Shown: one piece after another, positions 9,290 to 17,101 of the stretch | Position numbering within the stretch: the first letter of the stretch is position 1 | How the letters are laid out: each line of letters begins with the position of its first letter | From: PVC group bacterium (ex Bugula neritina AB1) | Lineage (GTDB): Bacteria > GCA-001730085 | DNA length: 33,885 nt | NCBI GenBank assembly: GCA_001730085.1 | Contig: MDLB01000096.1 | Span: 1-33,885, forward strand | Direction of reading: 5' to 3' | The notes under the pieces: generated by a model | Databases searched by the model: none | The model's input: only the letters and a program-made list of their open reading frames with translations | Told to the model about the DNA's origin: nothing | Translations under genes and position numbers: made by a program

Positions 9290-9313
9290 TATTTTTTAAA
9301 CATTTAAAAAATA
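9290..9313 (-). terminator. AT-only hairpin downstream of the 739-aa membrane protein gene
   Basis: TATTTTTTAAA (9290-9300) and TTTAAAAAATA (9303-9313) form a perfect 11-bp stem with a two-base loop, 17 bases past the stop codon. It contains only A and T, so terminator strength is doubtful. The rest of the 211-base gap to the ROK gene shows nothing recognisable. Confidence 0.35.
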
Positions 9314-9329
9314 CAATTAGAAATATTTT

Positions 9330-11549
9330 TTAAGCGCTTAACCCATGCTTTAAACGTAGCTTATTGATTTTTCTAACTAACTTCTCCTGTTTATTAATTT
9401 TTCTTATATTTTTTCTCAAATTTTCATCATGAACTAAATATTCAAAAGCTTCATTCCAGTCCTTATCAAAAAATTTCTTCAGAATCTCTTGTAAAAAAGG
9501 AAAAAGCTTTTCCCAGTTTTTTTTATAAATCATTTTCAATAAACAACATAAGCTTAATATATATAAAGATTGATTGGTAAAATACTTATCAGTTACAAAT
9601 CTCTGACAAAGAATAAGATGAGCAAAAAAAATAGTTCCCAAAGCACATTGCTCTAAATTAAAAGTGCACTTCAATTCATCTATCTTTTTCTTTAAGGGCG
9701 TCAATTTTCTCTCTAAAAAAGGAACTAGATCTTCCATTGTAGATTGCTTTTCATTTAAATAAACCACTCGTTTAAAAAGGTCTACAACTTCTTTCAAATA
9801 GGTTTCTTCTTTAATCCATCTAAGCTTTCTCATATAGAATTGTTTTGTGAACTTTTTAGGGTTTAGTTTAGAAGCCTTAACTCTTTGATAAGCCCCCTTG
9901 TATTCATGCATTAATAAATCCAAATTTAAGCTTAAATCTCCTGATAAGGGCTTGAGTAAAGAACCATCAAAAGGATTTATAGCATTTGAACTTTCAACGA
10001 CACCTGGGGATTCTCCAAAAGGGTTTGAAGAGTCAATACCAGTTCGACTATTTTCAAAAAAAGGGTTGTTATCATATGTAGAGATTAACGATCCGGAATC
10101 ATCTTCAACAATCCTTTTTTTATTTTCTGAAATATTTATAAAACATGTTGAACATAAATGTTCTTGATTATTCTTATTTAACGACGTTAACTTTACCGGG
10201 GCTAAACGCAAAGACATGTTAGATTGTGAATCTGAGATTCTTGAAAGTTCCCCTACTCTTTTACTTGTACTTGCTCCTTTTAAAATATCATTAATACTCA
10301 CAGAAAAAAGCAGCATATCTCTAAGGCTCCTACTATCTTCTTCTATAAAAAGACTATTAATACTCGTATGAGAGCCCTGCTCATCTTCGTCACATTCCTC
10401 CTCACGAGCTTCTTCATCAGAGTGGTCATAACTGTCACAAGAAATCTTCTGTGTCTCATTTTTTTTATAAAACATGTTCCAAGTGATACACCTTAAGAAA
10501 AAAATCGCAAAAACTAAAAAAGAAATCGTTATCGGACAAAATCTTTTAACATAAATATTGTCAAAAAAAACAATCCAAATAACTGTTAAAAAAACTGAAG
10601 CTACAACAAATAAAAAACTCAAAATATAACATAAAGTCATTGCTCGATACTTTTTCTCTTTTTGTGTCGGTTTCTTTCTTTTCCACAAAAGAAAAAGAGT
10701 GTCAAAAATAAAAATACAGGCAACTAAAAAAGTTCCTACAGCGGAAAGAATGATAAATAAATGGTGCACTTCTAAAAAAACTTTTGAAGATGCAAAAATA
10801 AAATAGGCGGTACTCGAGAAAAAACCAAACAAAAGAACAAATAAACCTCCTGACATTAATATTATTTTAAATTTTATTATTTTACTCAAACGAGTTGTTT
10901 TAACTTCTGTCTTTTCCGAGTTTTTTAAATTTTTTCTAAGACAGTAAAGTCTTCTTTGTAAATAAAAAAGGAAACAAACCAAGAAGCCCAAAAATATTTC
11001 AAGCCATGTCAATATTAAATAGTTCGCATAAAATTGAGACATTAGATGAAAAATAACAGGACATAAAAAAATTAGACCCATAGAAATAAAAAGAGGGATC
11101 GGGTGATTAGAATCCTCTCGTTTCAAATCATTAACTTCATACCTATAAAGCACATATTGAGTTAAGAATAAAAAGAAGAAAGAAAAGGAAAGTGCAATAG
11201 CTACACAAAAAGGAATAGGCAAGTAATTTGGGAAAAAAGCCCATATACTGGGAAAAAAAACAAGAAGAGCTCCTGCCACAGCAAAAGAAAGCATAAAAAA
11301 TAAAGTAAAAAAAAGCAAAGTAACCTTTTTTAAAAAGGACGAGAAAGAGACGCGTTTTTCAGAAATAGACTCTGAAAGATTGATAGAAAGCTGCTCTTGA
11401 TTTTTTAATACATTTTCAGTACTATTATTTCTTAAAAAATTTTGCCCATCCAAAGGCAAAGAAGAAGAAAGAGCTAAACTTTTCAAAGGAGAAACATTTA
11501 AGAAGCTTAAAAAGATGATTTGAACCAAAAATAAAGCAACAAACCTCAC
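9330..11549 (-). CDS. Multi-pass membrane protein with SLA signal peptide and three NPF motifs (family A)
   Basis: No family recognised. The protein is 739 aa and starts with GTG at 11549. Residues 1-26 form a signal peptide ending Ser-Leu-Ala (24-26), shared with three other proteins here. About eight membrane segments follow (near 76-105, 110-135, 150-172, 176-197, 228-254, 260-289, 303-329, 335-357), arranged as two blocks of four. The second block aligns by eye with the second block of the 494-aa protein: YILSF...FFDNIYVKRFCPITI here against YFILSI...LHENIYLEVCAPISL there. Residues 360-535 are polar and Ser/Asp/Glu-rich, with NPF tripeptides at 495, 509 and 525 (the last as NPFD). Residues 535-739 are Lys-rich and helical. 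It lies downstream of metK on the same strand with a 96-base gap. Function is unknown; a surface or host-interface membrane protein is a guess. Confidence 0.8.
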   Translation of the reverse strand: MRFVALFLVQIIFLSFLNVSPLKSLALSSSLPLDGQNFLRNNSTENVLKNQEQLSINLSESISEKRVSFSSFLKKVTLLFFTLFFMLSFAVAGALLVFFPSIWAFFPNYLPIPFCVAIALSFSFFFLFLTQYVLYRYEVNDLKREDSNHPIPLFISMGLIFLCPVIFHLMSQFYANYLILTWLEIFLGFLVCFLFYLQRRLYCLRKNLKNSEKTEVKTTRLSKIIKFKIILMSGGLFVLLFGFFSSTAYFIFASSKVFLEVHHLFIILSAVGTFLVACIFIFDTLFLLWKRKKPTQKEKKYRAMTLCYILSFLFVVASVFLTVIWIVFFDNIYVKRFCPITISFLVFAIFFLRCITWNMFYKKNETQKISCDSYDHSDEEAREEECDEDEQGSHTSINSLFIEEDSRSLRDMLLFSVSINDILKGASTSKRVGELSRISDSQSNMSLRLAPVKLTSLNKNNQEHLCSTCFINISENKKRIVEDDSGSLISTYDNNPFFENSRTGIDSSNPFGESPGVVESSNAINPFDGSLLKPLSGDLSLNLDLLMHEYKGAYQRVKASKLNPKKFTKQFYMRKLRWIKEETYLKEVVDLFKRVVYLNEKQSTMEDLVPFLERKLTPLKKKIDELKCTFNLEQCALGTIFFAHLILCQRFVTDKYFTNQSLYILSLCCLLKMIYKKNWEKLFPFLQEILKKFFDKDWNEAFEYLVHDENLRKNIRKINKQEKLVRKINKLRLKHGLSA

Positions 11550-11645
11550 CTAGTATCTTCCCCATCAAAAAAAAACTAAATCTGCAACAGATGCAGACCT
11601 GACAATCCTCTATATTTAGATTTTATAAGCTTATCTATCTAAACC

Positions 11646-12812
11646 TTAAGATTTTGCCCTTCTCAAAACTTCCACTTTGTCCAATTTTTCCCAAGAAAAA
11701 TCAACATCTAGACGTCCAAAGTGTCCATAAAGAGCTGTTTCGCCATAAATAGGACGTTTAAGGTCAAGTGACTCTATTATACTTTTAGGACGCAAGTCAA
11801 ATTCTTTTCTAATGATTGTCTCAATTTTCGATTCTTCGATAACACTGGTGCCAAAAGTATTCACATGAAGTGACACAGGCTCTTCCACGCCTATAGCATA
11901 AGCCACTTGGATTTCACAACGTTTCGCCAAACCAGCTGCGACAATATTTTTGGCTACATAACGCGCAGCATACGCAGCACTACGATCAACTTTAGAAGGA
12001 TCCTTACCAGAAAAAGCTCCTCCACCATGTCGACCTATTCCTCCATAGGTATCAACCATGATTTTACGCCCTGTCAAGCCACAGTCGCCCAAAGGCCCCC
12101 CGACGACAAAACGCCCCGTAGGATTCACATAAATTTTCGTCTCTTTATCTACCAAACTTTTTGGCAATGTTTTTTCGATCAGAAGTTTTTGCATATCTGA
12201 TTCAATTTGCAAATGATCTACATCTGGGTGATGTTGTGTCGACAAAACAACAGCATCTATCCTCAAAGGGATGCCATCCTCATCATATTCAACAGTGACT
12301 TGAGATTTACAATCGGGCCAAAGATAGTCCAAAACATTAGAATGCCTTAGGTCTGCAAGCTCCTTAACTAAGGCATGAGACAAAGAAATAGGCAAAGGCA
12401 TATAGGAATCTGTTTCATCGCAGGCATAACCGTACATCAAACCCTGATCTCCAGCACCCTGACCCTTATGAAGACCTTCTCCAACATTAACTCCCTGAGC
12501 TATATCAGGAGACTGCTCGTCTATGGCGATAAGCACGGCACAAGTTTTATAGTCAAAGCCCTTATCAGAGTGATCAAAACCTATATCTCGTATCTTTTCA
12601 CGGACAAGGGTTTGTATATCAACAGTTGCTTTGGTACTTATTTCTCCCGCAACAACAACAACTCCTTTGGTCAAAAGGGTCTCACAAGCCACTCGAGCAT
12701 CTATGTCTTTTTCCAAAAGAGCATCTAAAACTTGATCAGAGATTTGGTCTGCCATTTTATCAGGGTGACCTTGCCCCACAGACTCCGATGTCAACAAATA
12801 TGTACGTCTCAT
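11646..12812 (-). CDS. metK: S-adenosylmethionine synthetase
   Basis: Makes S-adenosylmethionine from methionine and ATP in the cytoplasm. The 388-aa length is standard for MetK. Diagnostic motifs are present: [16 protein letters not shown] (GHPDK at 15-19), DQGLMYGYA, and [23 protein letters not shown], where the Lys and Asp bind phosphate and magnesium. The ATG at 12812 puts the ATP-site His at the usual place. The ribosome site is weak (GAGAA). The gene sits between two members of the unusual membrane protein family, with only 55 bases to the upstream one, so it may be read through from there. No SAM riboswitch fits in that short gap. Confidence 0.97.
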   Translation of the reverse strand: MRRTYLLTSESVGQGHPDKMADQISDQVLDALLEKDIDARVACETLLTKGVVVVAGEISTKATVDIQTLVREKIRDIGFDHSDKGFDYKTCAVLIAIDEQSPDIAQGVNVGEGLHKGQGAGDQGLMYGYACDETDSYMPLPISLSHALVKELADLRHSNVLDYLWPDCKSQVTVEYDEDGIPLRIDAVVLSTQHHPDVDHLQIESDMQKLLIEKTLPKSLVDKETKIYVNPTGRFVVGGPLGDCGLTGRKIMVDTYGGIGRHGGGAFSGKDPSKVDRSAAYAARYVAKNIVAAGLAKRCEIQVAYAIGVEEPVSLHVNTFGTSVIEESKIETIIRKEFDLRPKSIIESLDLKRPIYGETALYGHFGRLDVDFSWEKLDKVEVLRRAKS

Positions 12813-12867
12813 AAAATCAAAAAATTCTCAATATTAAAATATGTTCACTATAAAAATAAAGCCTCAA

Positions 12868-14352
12868 TCATGCATCTGTTTTTGTTAGCGATTCTTTAGA
12901 ATCAAAACTAATTTGAGCGTATGTAGTATCGCTCCTGTCGTCCGATTCAAATGTATTCAATGAATCATGATAATTATTACCAATAGTTCCGGGATGATAG
13001 ATATTTAAATTTTTAGTAGAAGAAGAGCGCAAATCTTTTATTTGGGTAGTTTTTAAAATAACTGCCTTTTCACGTTTAAAAACATGTCCCCAAAACAATT
13101 TCTGAATAAAAACAACAAGAGCCAATGAAACCCCCAAAGAGATCGGCGCACAAACTTCAAGATAAATATTTTCATGTAAAAAGATAAAAACAAAAGCAGA
13201 GGCTAACGCTGCACAAGTAAAAAAGATACTCAAGATAAAGTAAAGAACTGTTTTGTGAAAATCTTTCTTCCCAAAGAATTTTTTATTCTTATAATAAACG
13301 AAATAACAGTTTTCAAATACAAAAAAAGACAAAAAGAGTCCCACGCTAGACAGAATAAAAATAATTTTCACCAAGTCTTGATTAGGTAAATCCGCAAATA
13401 TAGAGAAGTAGCCCCATAAAGAAAACAAAATCAAAAGTGTCGGAATAATAACAAAAAGAGACACTTTAAAATTTGCAAAATGAGTTAATTTCGAATGAAT
13501 AAATCTAACTTTCTTATCCACTTTATCTTTACTCTCTATCCTTGCAAATAAAATCTCTAGTAAAACAGAAAAACATGCGGCCACACCACAAAAGACATAG
13601 GTGGCTGTAGAAATAAGGATGTGTCCTTCAAAAAATACACTCACAATAATAGCACCAATAGAAAGAAAAAGAAGAACCCCTACAATAATCAACGGCAAAA
13701 GCCTTTTGACTCTTTGAAAACCCGTATTTTCTTTATCCTTAACATTCTGATGGAGAATCTGACCAATAAGCAAAGAAAACAAAAATAAACAAGCGGAAAT
13801 CGCAAGCACAGAGTAAGGAGAAACATAGGTCACCAAGTGATTAAAAAAAGTCGGGAGCAATGCTAATTTTAATCCAAAACCAAGAAAAATAACTGCCGCA
13901 GTCACAGAGGAAATCCATATCACAGGAACAGCATGCACCTGCAAAAAGTTTTGTTTTTTCTTAACAACAGGACTGGATTTAATAGGTAATCGTATTTTCT
14001 GTACTTCTGCATAATGAGGCTGCTGATTCCGCAAATTACCTGTCTCGGGGTTTTGATCTTCTGGGTCTTTAAACGATCCAAACATTCTGGGTTTTAGATA
14101 AATTTCGTCAGAAGGATTTGTCGGTAAGTTCGGTAAGTAATCAGTCGGTAAGTAAGGAGGTTGCGCTGTTATTTCTTCAATATTCTGATAAATATGGGAT
14201 TCTGAACCACAGTAAGAAGGAGGATCTTCATTAAGTTCACGGTTCTCAGTGAAAGCATGACTTATAGAGGAGGTCAAAGCCAAACTATTCAAGTGCGAGA
14301 TTTGCAAAATATTCAGTATAATAATCTGTAAGACAAAAAATATTCTTTTCAT
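12868..14352 (-). CDS. Multi-pass membrane protein with SLA signal peptide and tyrosine-rich N-tail (family A)
   Basis: No family recognised. It is 494 aa with an ATG at 14352. The signal peptide ends Ser-Leu-Ala at 23-25 and is followed by a Pro/Tyr-rich tail (26-137). The tail contains DPPSYCG (PPxY, Tyr47), IYQNI (Tyr55), PPYLP, DYLPN, EIYLKP (Tyr85) and HYAEV (Tyr114). About eight membrane segments follow in two four-helix blocks (near 142-270 and 295-418). The second block is clearly similar to that of the 739-aa protein. The C-terminal tail (about 425-494) ends with TTYAQI (Tyr478), a form like TxYxxI signalling motifs. It lacks the C-terminal helical domain of its relatives. If the signal peptide is cleaved and eight helices are right, both tails face away from the cytoplasm. 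metK follows 55 bases downstream. Confidence 0.8.
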   Translation of the reverse strand: MKRIFFVLQIIILNILQISHLNSLALTSSISHAFTENRELNEDPPSYCGSESHIYQNIEEITAQPPYLPTDYLPNLPTNPSDEIYLKPRMFGSFKDPEDQNPETGNLRNQQPHYAEVQKIRLPIKSSPVVKKKQNFLQVHAVPVIWISSVTAAVIFLGFGLKLALLPTFFNHLVTYVSPYSVLAISACLFLFSLLIGQILHQNVKDKENTGFQRVKRLLPLIIVGVLLFLSIGAIIVSVFFEGHILISTATYVFCGVAACFSVLLEILFARIESKDKVDKKVRFIHSKLTHFANFKVSLFVIIPTLLILFSLWGYFSIFADLPNQDLVKIIFILSSVGLFLSFFVFENCYFVYYKNKKFFGKKDFHKTVLYFILSIFFTCAALASAFVFIFLHENIYLEVCAPISLGVSLALVVFIQKLFWGHVFKREKAVILKTTQIKDLRSSSTKNLNIYHPGTIGNNYHDSLNTFESDDRSDTTYAQISFDSKESLTKTDA

Positions 14353-14482
14353 ATTACCGCTGATTATATATGAATGTGTAAAAAAAATCTATATTTTTTT
14401 ATATTTTCACAGAAACCAAAGATTTAAAATAAAAAATTTAAATTCACTAATACCTCAGGACTCTTCGGTAAGAGAACTCAGA

Positions 14483-14514
14483 TTGACAAAAATCTTCCAA
14501 AATGTGTATATAAT
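14483..14514 (+). promoter_or_regulatory. Promoter for the thioredoxin-fold protein gene
   Basis: A perfect TTGACA at 14483-14488 is followed by TATATA at 14507-14512 (18 bp) overlapping TATAAT at 14509-14514 (20 bp). The leader would be about 60 bases. A small CTCTT-CGGT-AAGAG hairpin lies just upstream at 14461-14474. Confidence 0.65.
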
Positions 14515-14581
14515 TAATAATGGAAAATGTATAAAACTTTTCCACACATACCGTTTTTTATCGAAAGGAATTTTAATCTTC

Positions 14582-15295
14582 ATGAAAACCTTTGAAAAAT
14601 TTAAAATAACCGCAACACTTTTACCCTTCAACCCTACTCTTTTAAAACCTTTAGAGGCTTTTAAGATCATAAAACCTTCTTCAAAAAAATCATTCCAACT
14701 CTTATTAGCTATTTTTTTATTGATTTTTTCATTACACTCAAACCTTTGGTCAAGTATTAATACCGGAGATAAAGCTCATGATTTTAGCCTAAAAGACCCT
14801 CATGGAAAAGAATATCACCTCTCTGACTACCTTGGACAAACAGTTGTCTTAGAATGGGTTAACTATGACTGCCCTTTTGTGAAAAAACATTACAAAAGTG
14901 GTCACATGCAACATCTTCAAGGTCTTTTCAGAAAAAAAGGAGTGATCTGGTTCAGCATCAACTCCTCTGCTCCTACCAAACAAGGCCACTTTGAATCCAA
15001 TGCTTTACTTAAACGGATAGAAAAGGAAGAAGCTATCCCAAGCGCATACCTACTAGACACTAACGGAAAAATTGGGCACCTCTATGGGGCAAAAACAACA
15101 CCTCATATTTTTATTATAAACAAAAAGGGCCGCTTAATATATCAAGGTGCCGTTGATGATAACCCCAGTGTATGGGGAGGAAAAGATCCGCATGAAGCAA
15201 CGAATTTCATACGCGTTGTCCTAACAGCTACAGAAAAAGGCAGACCATCTCCCATCAAAAAAACAAAAGCTTACGGATGCTCTATTAAATATTAA
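14582..15295 (+). CDS. Exported thioredoxin-fold (redoxin/AhpC-TSA-like) protein
   Basis: A 237-aa protein with a hydrophobic export segment (about residues 38-56, ending near Ser-Asn-Leu-Trp-Ser) and a thioredoxin-like domain beginning GDKAHDFSLKDPHGKEY. The redox-site region is WVNYDCPFVKKHY with Cys97. The second Cys of a CxxC pair is missing, as in many one-Cys redoxins. Another Cys (233) lies in the C-terminal YGCSIKY, a tail I recall from this subfamily. TTPHIFIINKKGRLIYQGAVDD is split by the cis-Pro (TPH) typical of the fold. It would act in the periplasm on thiols or peroxides; the substrate is unknown. The ATG at 14582, behind GAAAGGA, is preferred to starts further upstream because those give a long non-signal-like lead. 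It has its own promoter. Confidence 0.85.
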   Translation: MKTFEKFKITATLLPFNPTLLKPLEAFKIIKPSSKKSFQLLLAIFLLIFSLHSNLWSSINTGDKAHDFSLKDPHGKEYHLSDYLGQTVVLEWVNYDCPFVKKHYKSGHMQHLQGLFRKKGVIWFSINSSAPTKQGHFESNALLKRIEKEEAIPSAYLLDTNGKIGHLYGAKTTPHIFIINKKGRLIYQGAVDDNPSVWGGKDPHEATNFIRVVLTATEKGRPSPIKKTKAYGCSIKY

Positions 15296-15300
15296 GACAA

Positions 15301-15361
15301 AGATTGTTGCAAAATCACTGATATTCTTATAAATATTTACTTAGCAATATCGCAACAATCT
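15301..15361. terminator. Two-tier stem-loop between convergent genes
   Basis: AGATTGTTGC (15301-15310) pairs perfectly with GCAACAATCT (15352-15361). Inside, GATATT (15320-15325) pairs with AATATC (15346-15351). A CATTTTT run follows on the plus strand. It lies between the ends of the thioredoxin-fold gene and gpmA and can serve both. Confidence 0.65.
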
Positions 15362-15394
15362 CATTTTTAGAAAAACCTTTAAGAAAGTTTCTAC

Positions 15395-16147
15395 TTAGCC
15401 TTTTGACTTAGCTTGATTTGAAACCGCATCTATCGCAGCTTTAACTTTCACAGGGTCTCCCAAGTAGTATTTTTTTAAAGGTTGAAGAGTCTCATCATCC
15501 AACTCATAGACTAAAGGCATAGCCGTAGGTATATTCAAAGAAAGAATATCCTCTTTTGAAACGTCCTCAAGATGTTTAATCAAAGCTCTAAGACTATTAC
15601 CATGAGCAGCCACAATAACATTTTTCCCAGAAGCTACTTGTGGTTTTATTTCATTTTCCCAGTAAGGAATAATCCTTTCAACAGTATCTTTTAAACACTC
15701 AGATAAAGGGATTTCCGAGTCTTTCAAATCACTGTAGCGACGATCTTTTCTTGGATGATGTTCACTTGATTCATCCAAGTTCAAAGGAGGAACATCATAA
15801 CTACGTCTCCATTGCAAAACTTGTTCTTCCCCATATTTCGCAGAAGTTTCTGATTTATTCAATCCCTGCAAAGCCCCATAGTGACGCTCATTTAATCGCC
15901 AAGTCCTAGAGACAGGAACCCACTGCTGATCCATTTCATCCAAAATACTCCAAAGAGTCTTGATCGCTCTTTTTAAAAGAGACGTATGAGCAATATCAAA
16001 CTGAAAGCCCTCTTTTTTTAAAAAGTCTCCAGCTTCTTTGGCTTCTTGCTTCCCTTTTTCAGATAGATCAACATCGTACCATCCGGTGAACTTATTTTCT
16101 TGATTCCACAAACTTTCTCCATGACGAACCAATACAAGTTTTTTCAC
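15395..16147 (-). CDS. gpmA: 2,3-bisphosphoglycerate-dependent phosphoglycerate mutase
   Basis: Interconverts 3- and 2-phosphoglycerate in glycolysis and gluconeogenesis. With a GTG start at 16147, behind a strong GGGAGG, the protein is exactly 250 aa, the usual dPGM length. A longer frame with 33 extra residues exists but is unlikely. The histidine-phosphatase signature is [10 protein letters not shown] (phospho-accepting His9), followed by [25 protein letters not shown] with the acid/base Glu, and [10 protein letters not shown] with the second catalytic His. The long insert and [19 protein letters not shown] mark true mutases rather than phosphatases. The next gene upstream is another histidine-phosphatase family member. 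Confidence 0.96.
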   Translation of the reverse strand: MKKLVLVRHGESLWNQENKFTGWYDVDLSEKGKQEAKEAGDFLKKEGFQFDIAHTSLLKRAIKTLWSILDEMDQQWVPVSRTWRLNERHYGALQGLNKSETSAKYGEEQVLQWRRSYDVPPLNLDESSEHHPRKDRRYSDLKDSEIPLSECLKDTVERIIPYWENEIKPQVASGKNVIVAAHGNSLRALIKHLEDVSKEDILSLNIPTAMPLVYELDDETLQPLKKYYLGDPVKVKAAIDAVSNQAKSKG

Positions 16148-16324
16148 GTAAAAACACCTCCCATTTATACCCAAATCTTTACAGAAAAGCCTTACCTTTT
16201 CAGGAAAAACTCTTCCAATCAACAAAAAAAATGTCAAAAACTTCACAAGCTTTTTTGATATTCTAAAAGCCTGAAAGGGTCTTTAACATAACGCTCGAAG
16301 CATACAGAAAACTTCGCAACGATC

Positions 16325-16798
16325 TTATATTAACATTTCTGGATGTAACATCCAGTTCAGATACCAACGCTCGTACATTCTCTCTAAGGCAATCACAGCA
16401 CCAACTCTATAATGAAAAGCTTCCCTTTCTCTCCCAAAAAGTAATCGTGCAACTAAAATATCTACCAAGGGAAGATGAGAAACCAACAAAGTGCTCGTAT
16501 CCAAAACTTCTAGTTCTCTCAGGATTAAATCAAGATCTCCATCGGGAGACAAAAAGTCCTTCACCTCTAACTGATCACTTGAAACACCAAGAGAGTCTTT
16601 CATCAAAGATGCGGTCTGTACCGCTCTTTTCAAAGGGCTGTGCCAAATGGATTGACAATCAACTTTATTCACATCACAAAAGCGTCCCCAACGACATATT
16701 CTTTCTTCACCTTCCTGTGTAAGAACCCTCTCTCCTTCTTTAGAAGAGTAGTCTGCCTCACCGTGCCTCATAACATAGATAGAAATATTTTTAACCAT
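16325..16798 (-). CDS. SixA-like phosphohistidine phosphatase
   Basis: A 157-aa protein of the short SixA branch of the histidine phosphatase superfamily. The motifs are YVMRHGEAD (His12, phosphate acceptor), WHSPLKRAVQTA and LLVSHLPLVD (second catalytic His), each at the place seen in E. coli SixA, which is of similar length. SixA removes phosphate from histidines of phosphorelay or PTS proteins; the partner here is unknown. The ATG at 16798 with GAGG five bases upstream is preferred over an in-frame start six codons earlier. The gene is upstream of gpmA on the same strand with a 177-base gap. Confidence 0.86.
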   Translation of the reverse strand: MVKNISIYVMRHGEADYSSKEGERVLTQEGEERICRWGRFCDVNKVDCQSIWHSPLKRAVQTASLMKDSLGVSSDQLEVKDFLSPDGDLDLILRELEVLDTSTLLVSHLPLVDILVARLLFGREREAFHYRVGAVIALERMYERWYLNWMLHPEMLI

Positions 16799-16963
16799 AT
16801 AAACCTCATTAAACATACTTCAAAAACATTATAGATTTTTAACATTTCTTTGGCTAAAGCTTTATCATTTGAAAAAACCGACTATCCTAAAAGAGTATCA
16901 GCTTTTTCCAAGGAAACAAACTCTCATAAAGGCTTTTCCAAAGAAATATAGAGCGAAGTGGAA

Positions 16964-17015
16964 AAAATCTCCTCTTTCATAAAATGAAGAAAAATCCTAA
17001 TTGAAAGGAGATTTT
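16964..17015 (-). terminator. Rho-independent terminator of the RND permease gene
   Basis: On the minus strand TGAAAGAGGAGATTTT (16979-16964) closes on AAAATCTCCTTTCA (17015-17002) with one bulged base, and a run of six T follows directly. It sits about 90 bases beyond the stop codon at 17102. The remaining gene-free bases 16799-17101 hold only two imperfect copies of CTTTTCCAAAGAAA-like sequence. Confidence 0.7.
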
Positions 17016-17101
17016 AACATAGCTACTTCTAAAGAAAAAATACAATTTTTTTAAAAGAACTCAGTAAAAGTCCAAAAATCACTTTTGAATAGTCTAGAGC
17101 C

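Noticed and set aside
12813-12867. Space upstream of metK checked for a SAM riboswitch
   Set aside because: Only 55 bases, AT-rich, with no paired structure of the known SAM riboswitch classes.
14455-14670. Minus-strand 71-aa open frame upstream of the thioredoxin-fold gene
   Set aside because: It runs opposite a good promoter and the start of a recognisable gene, and shows no family features.
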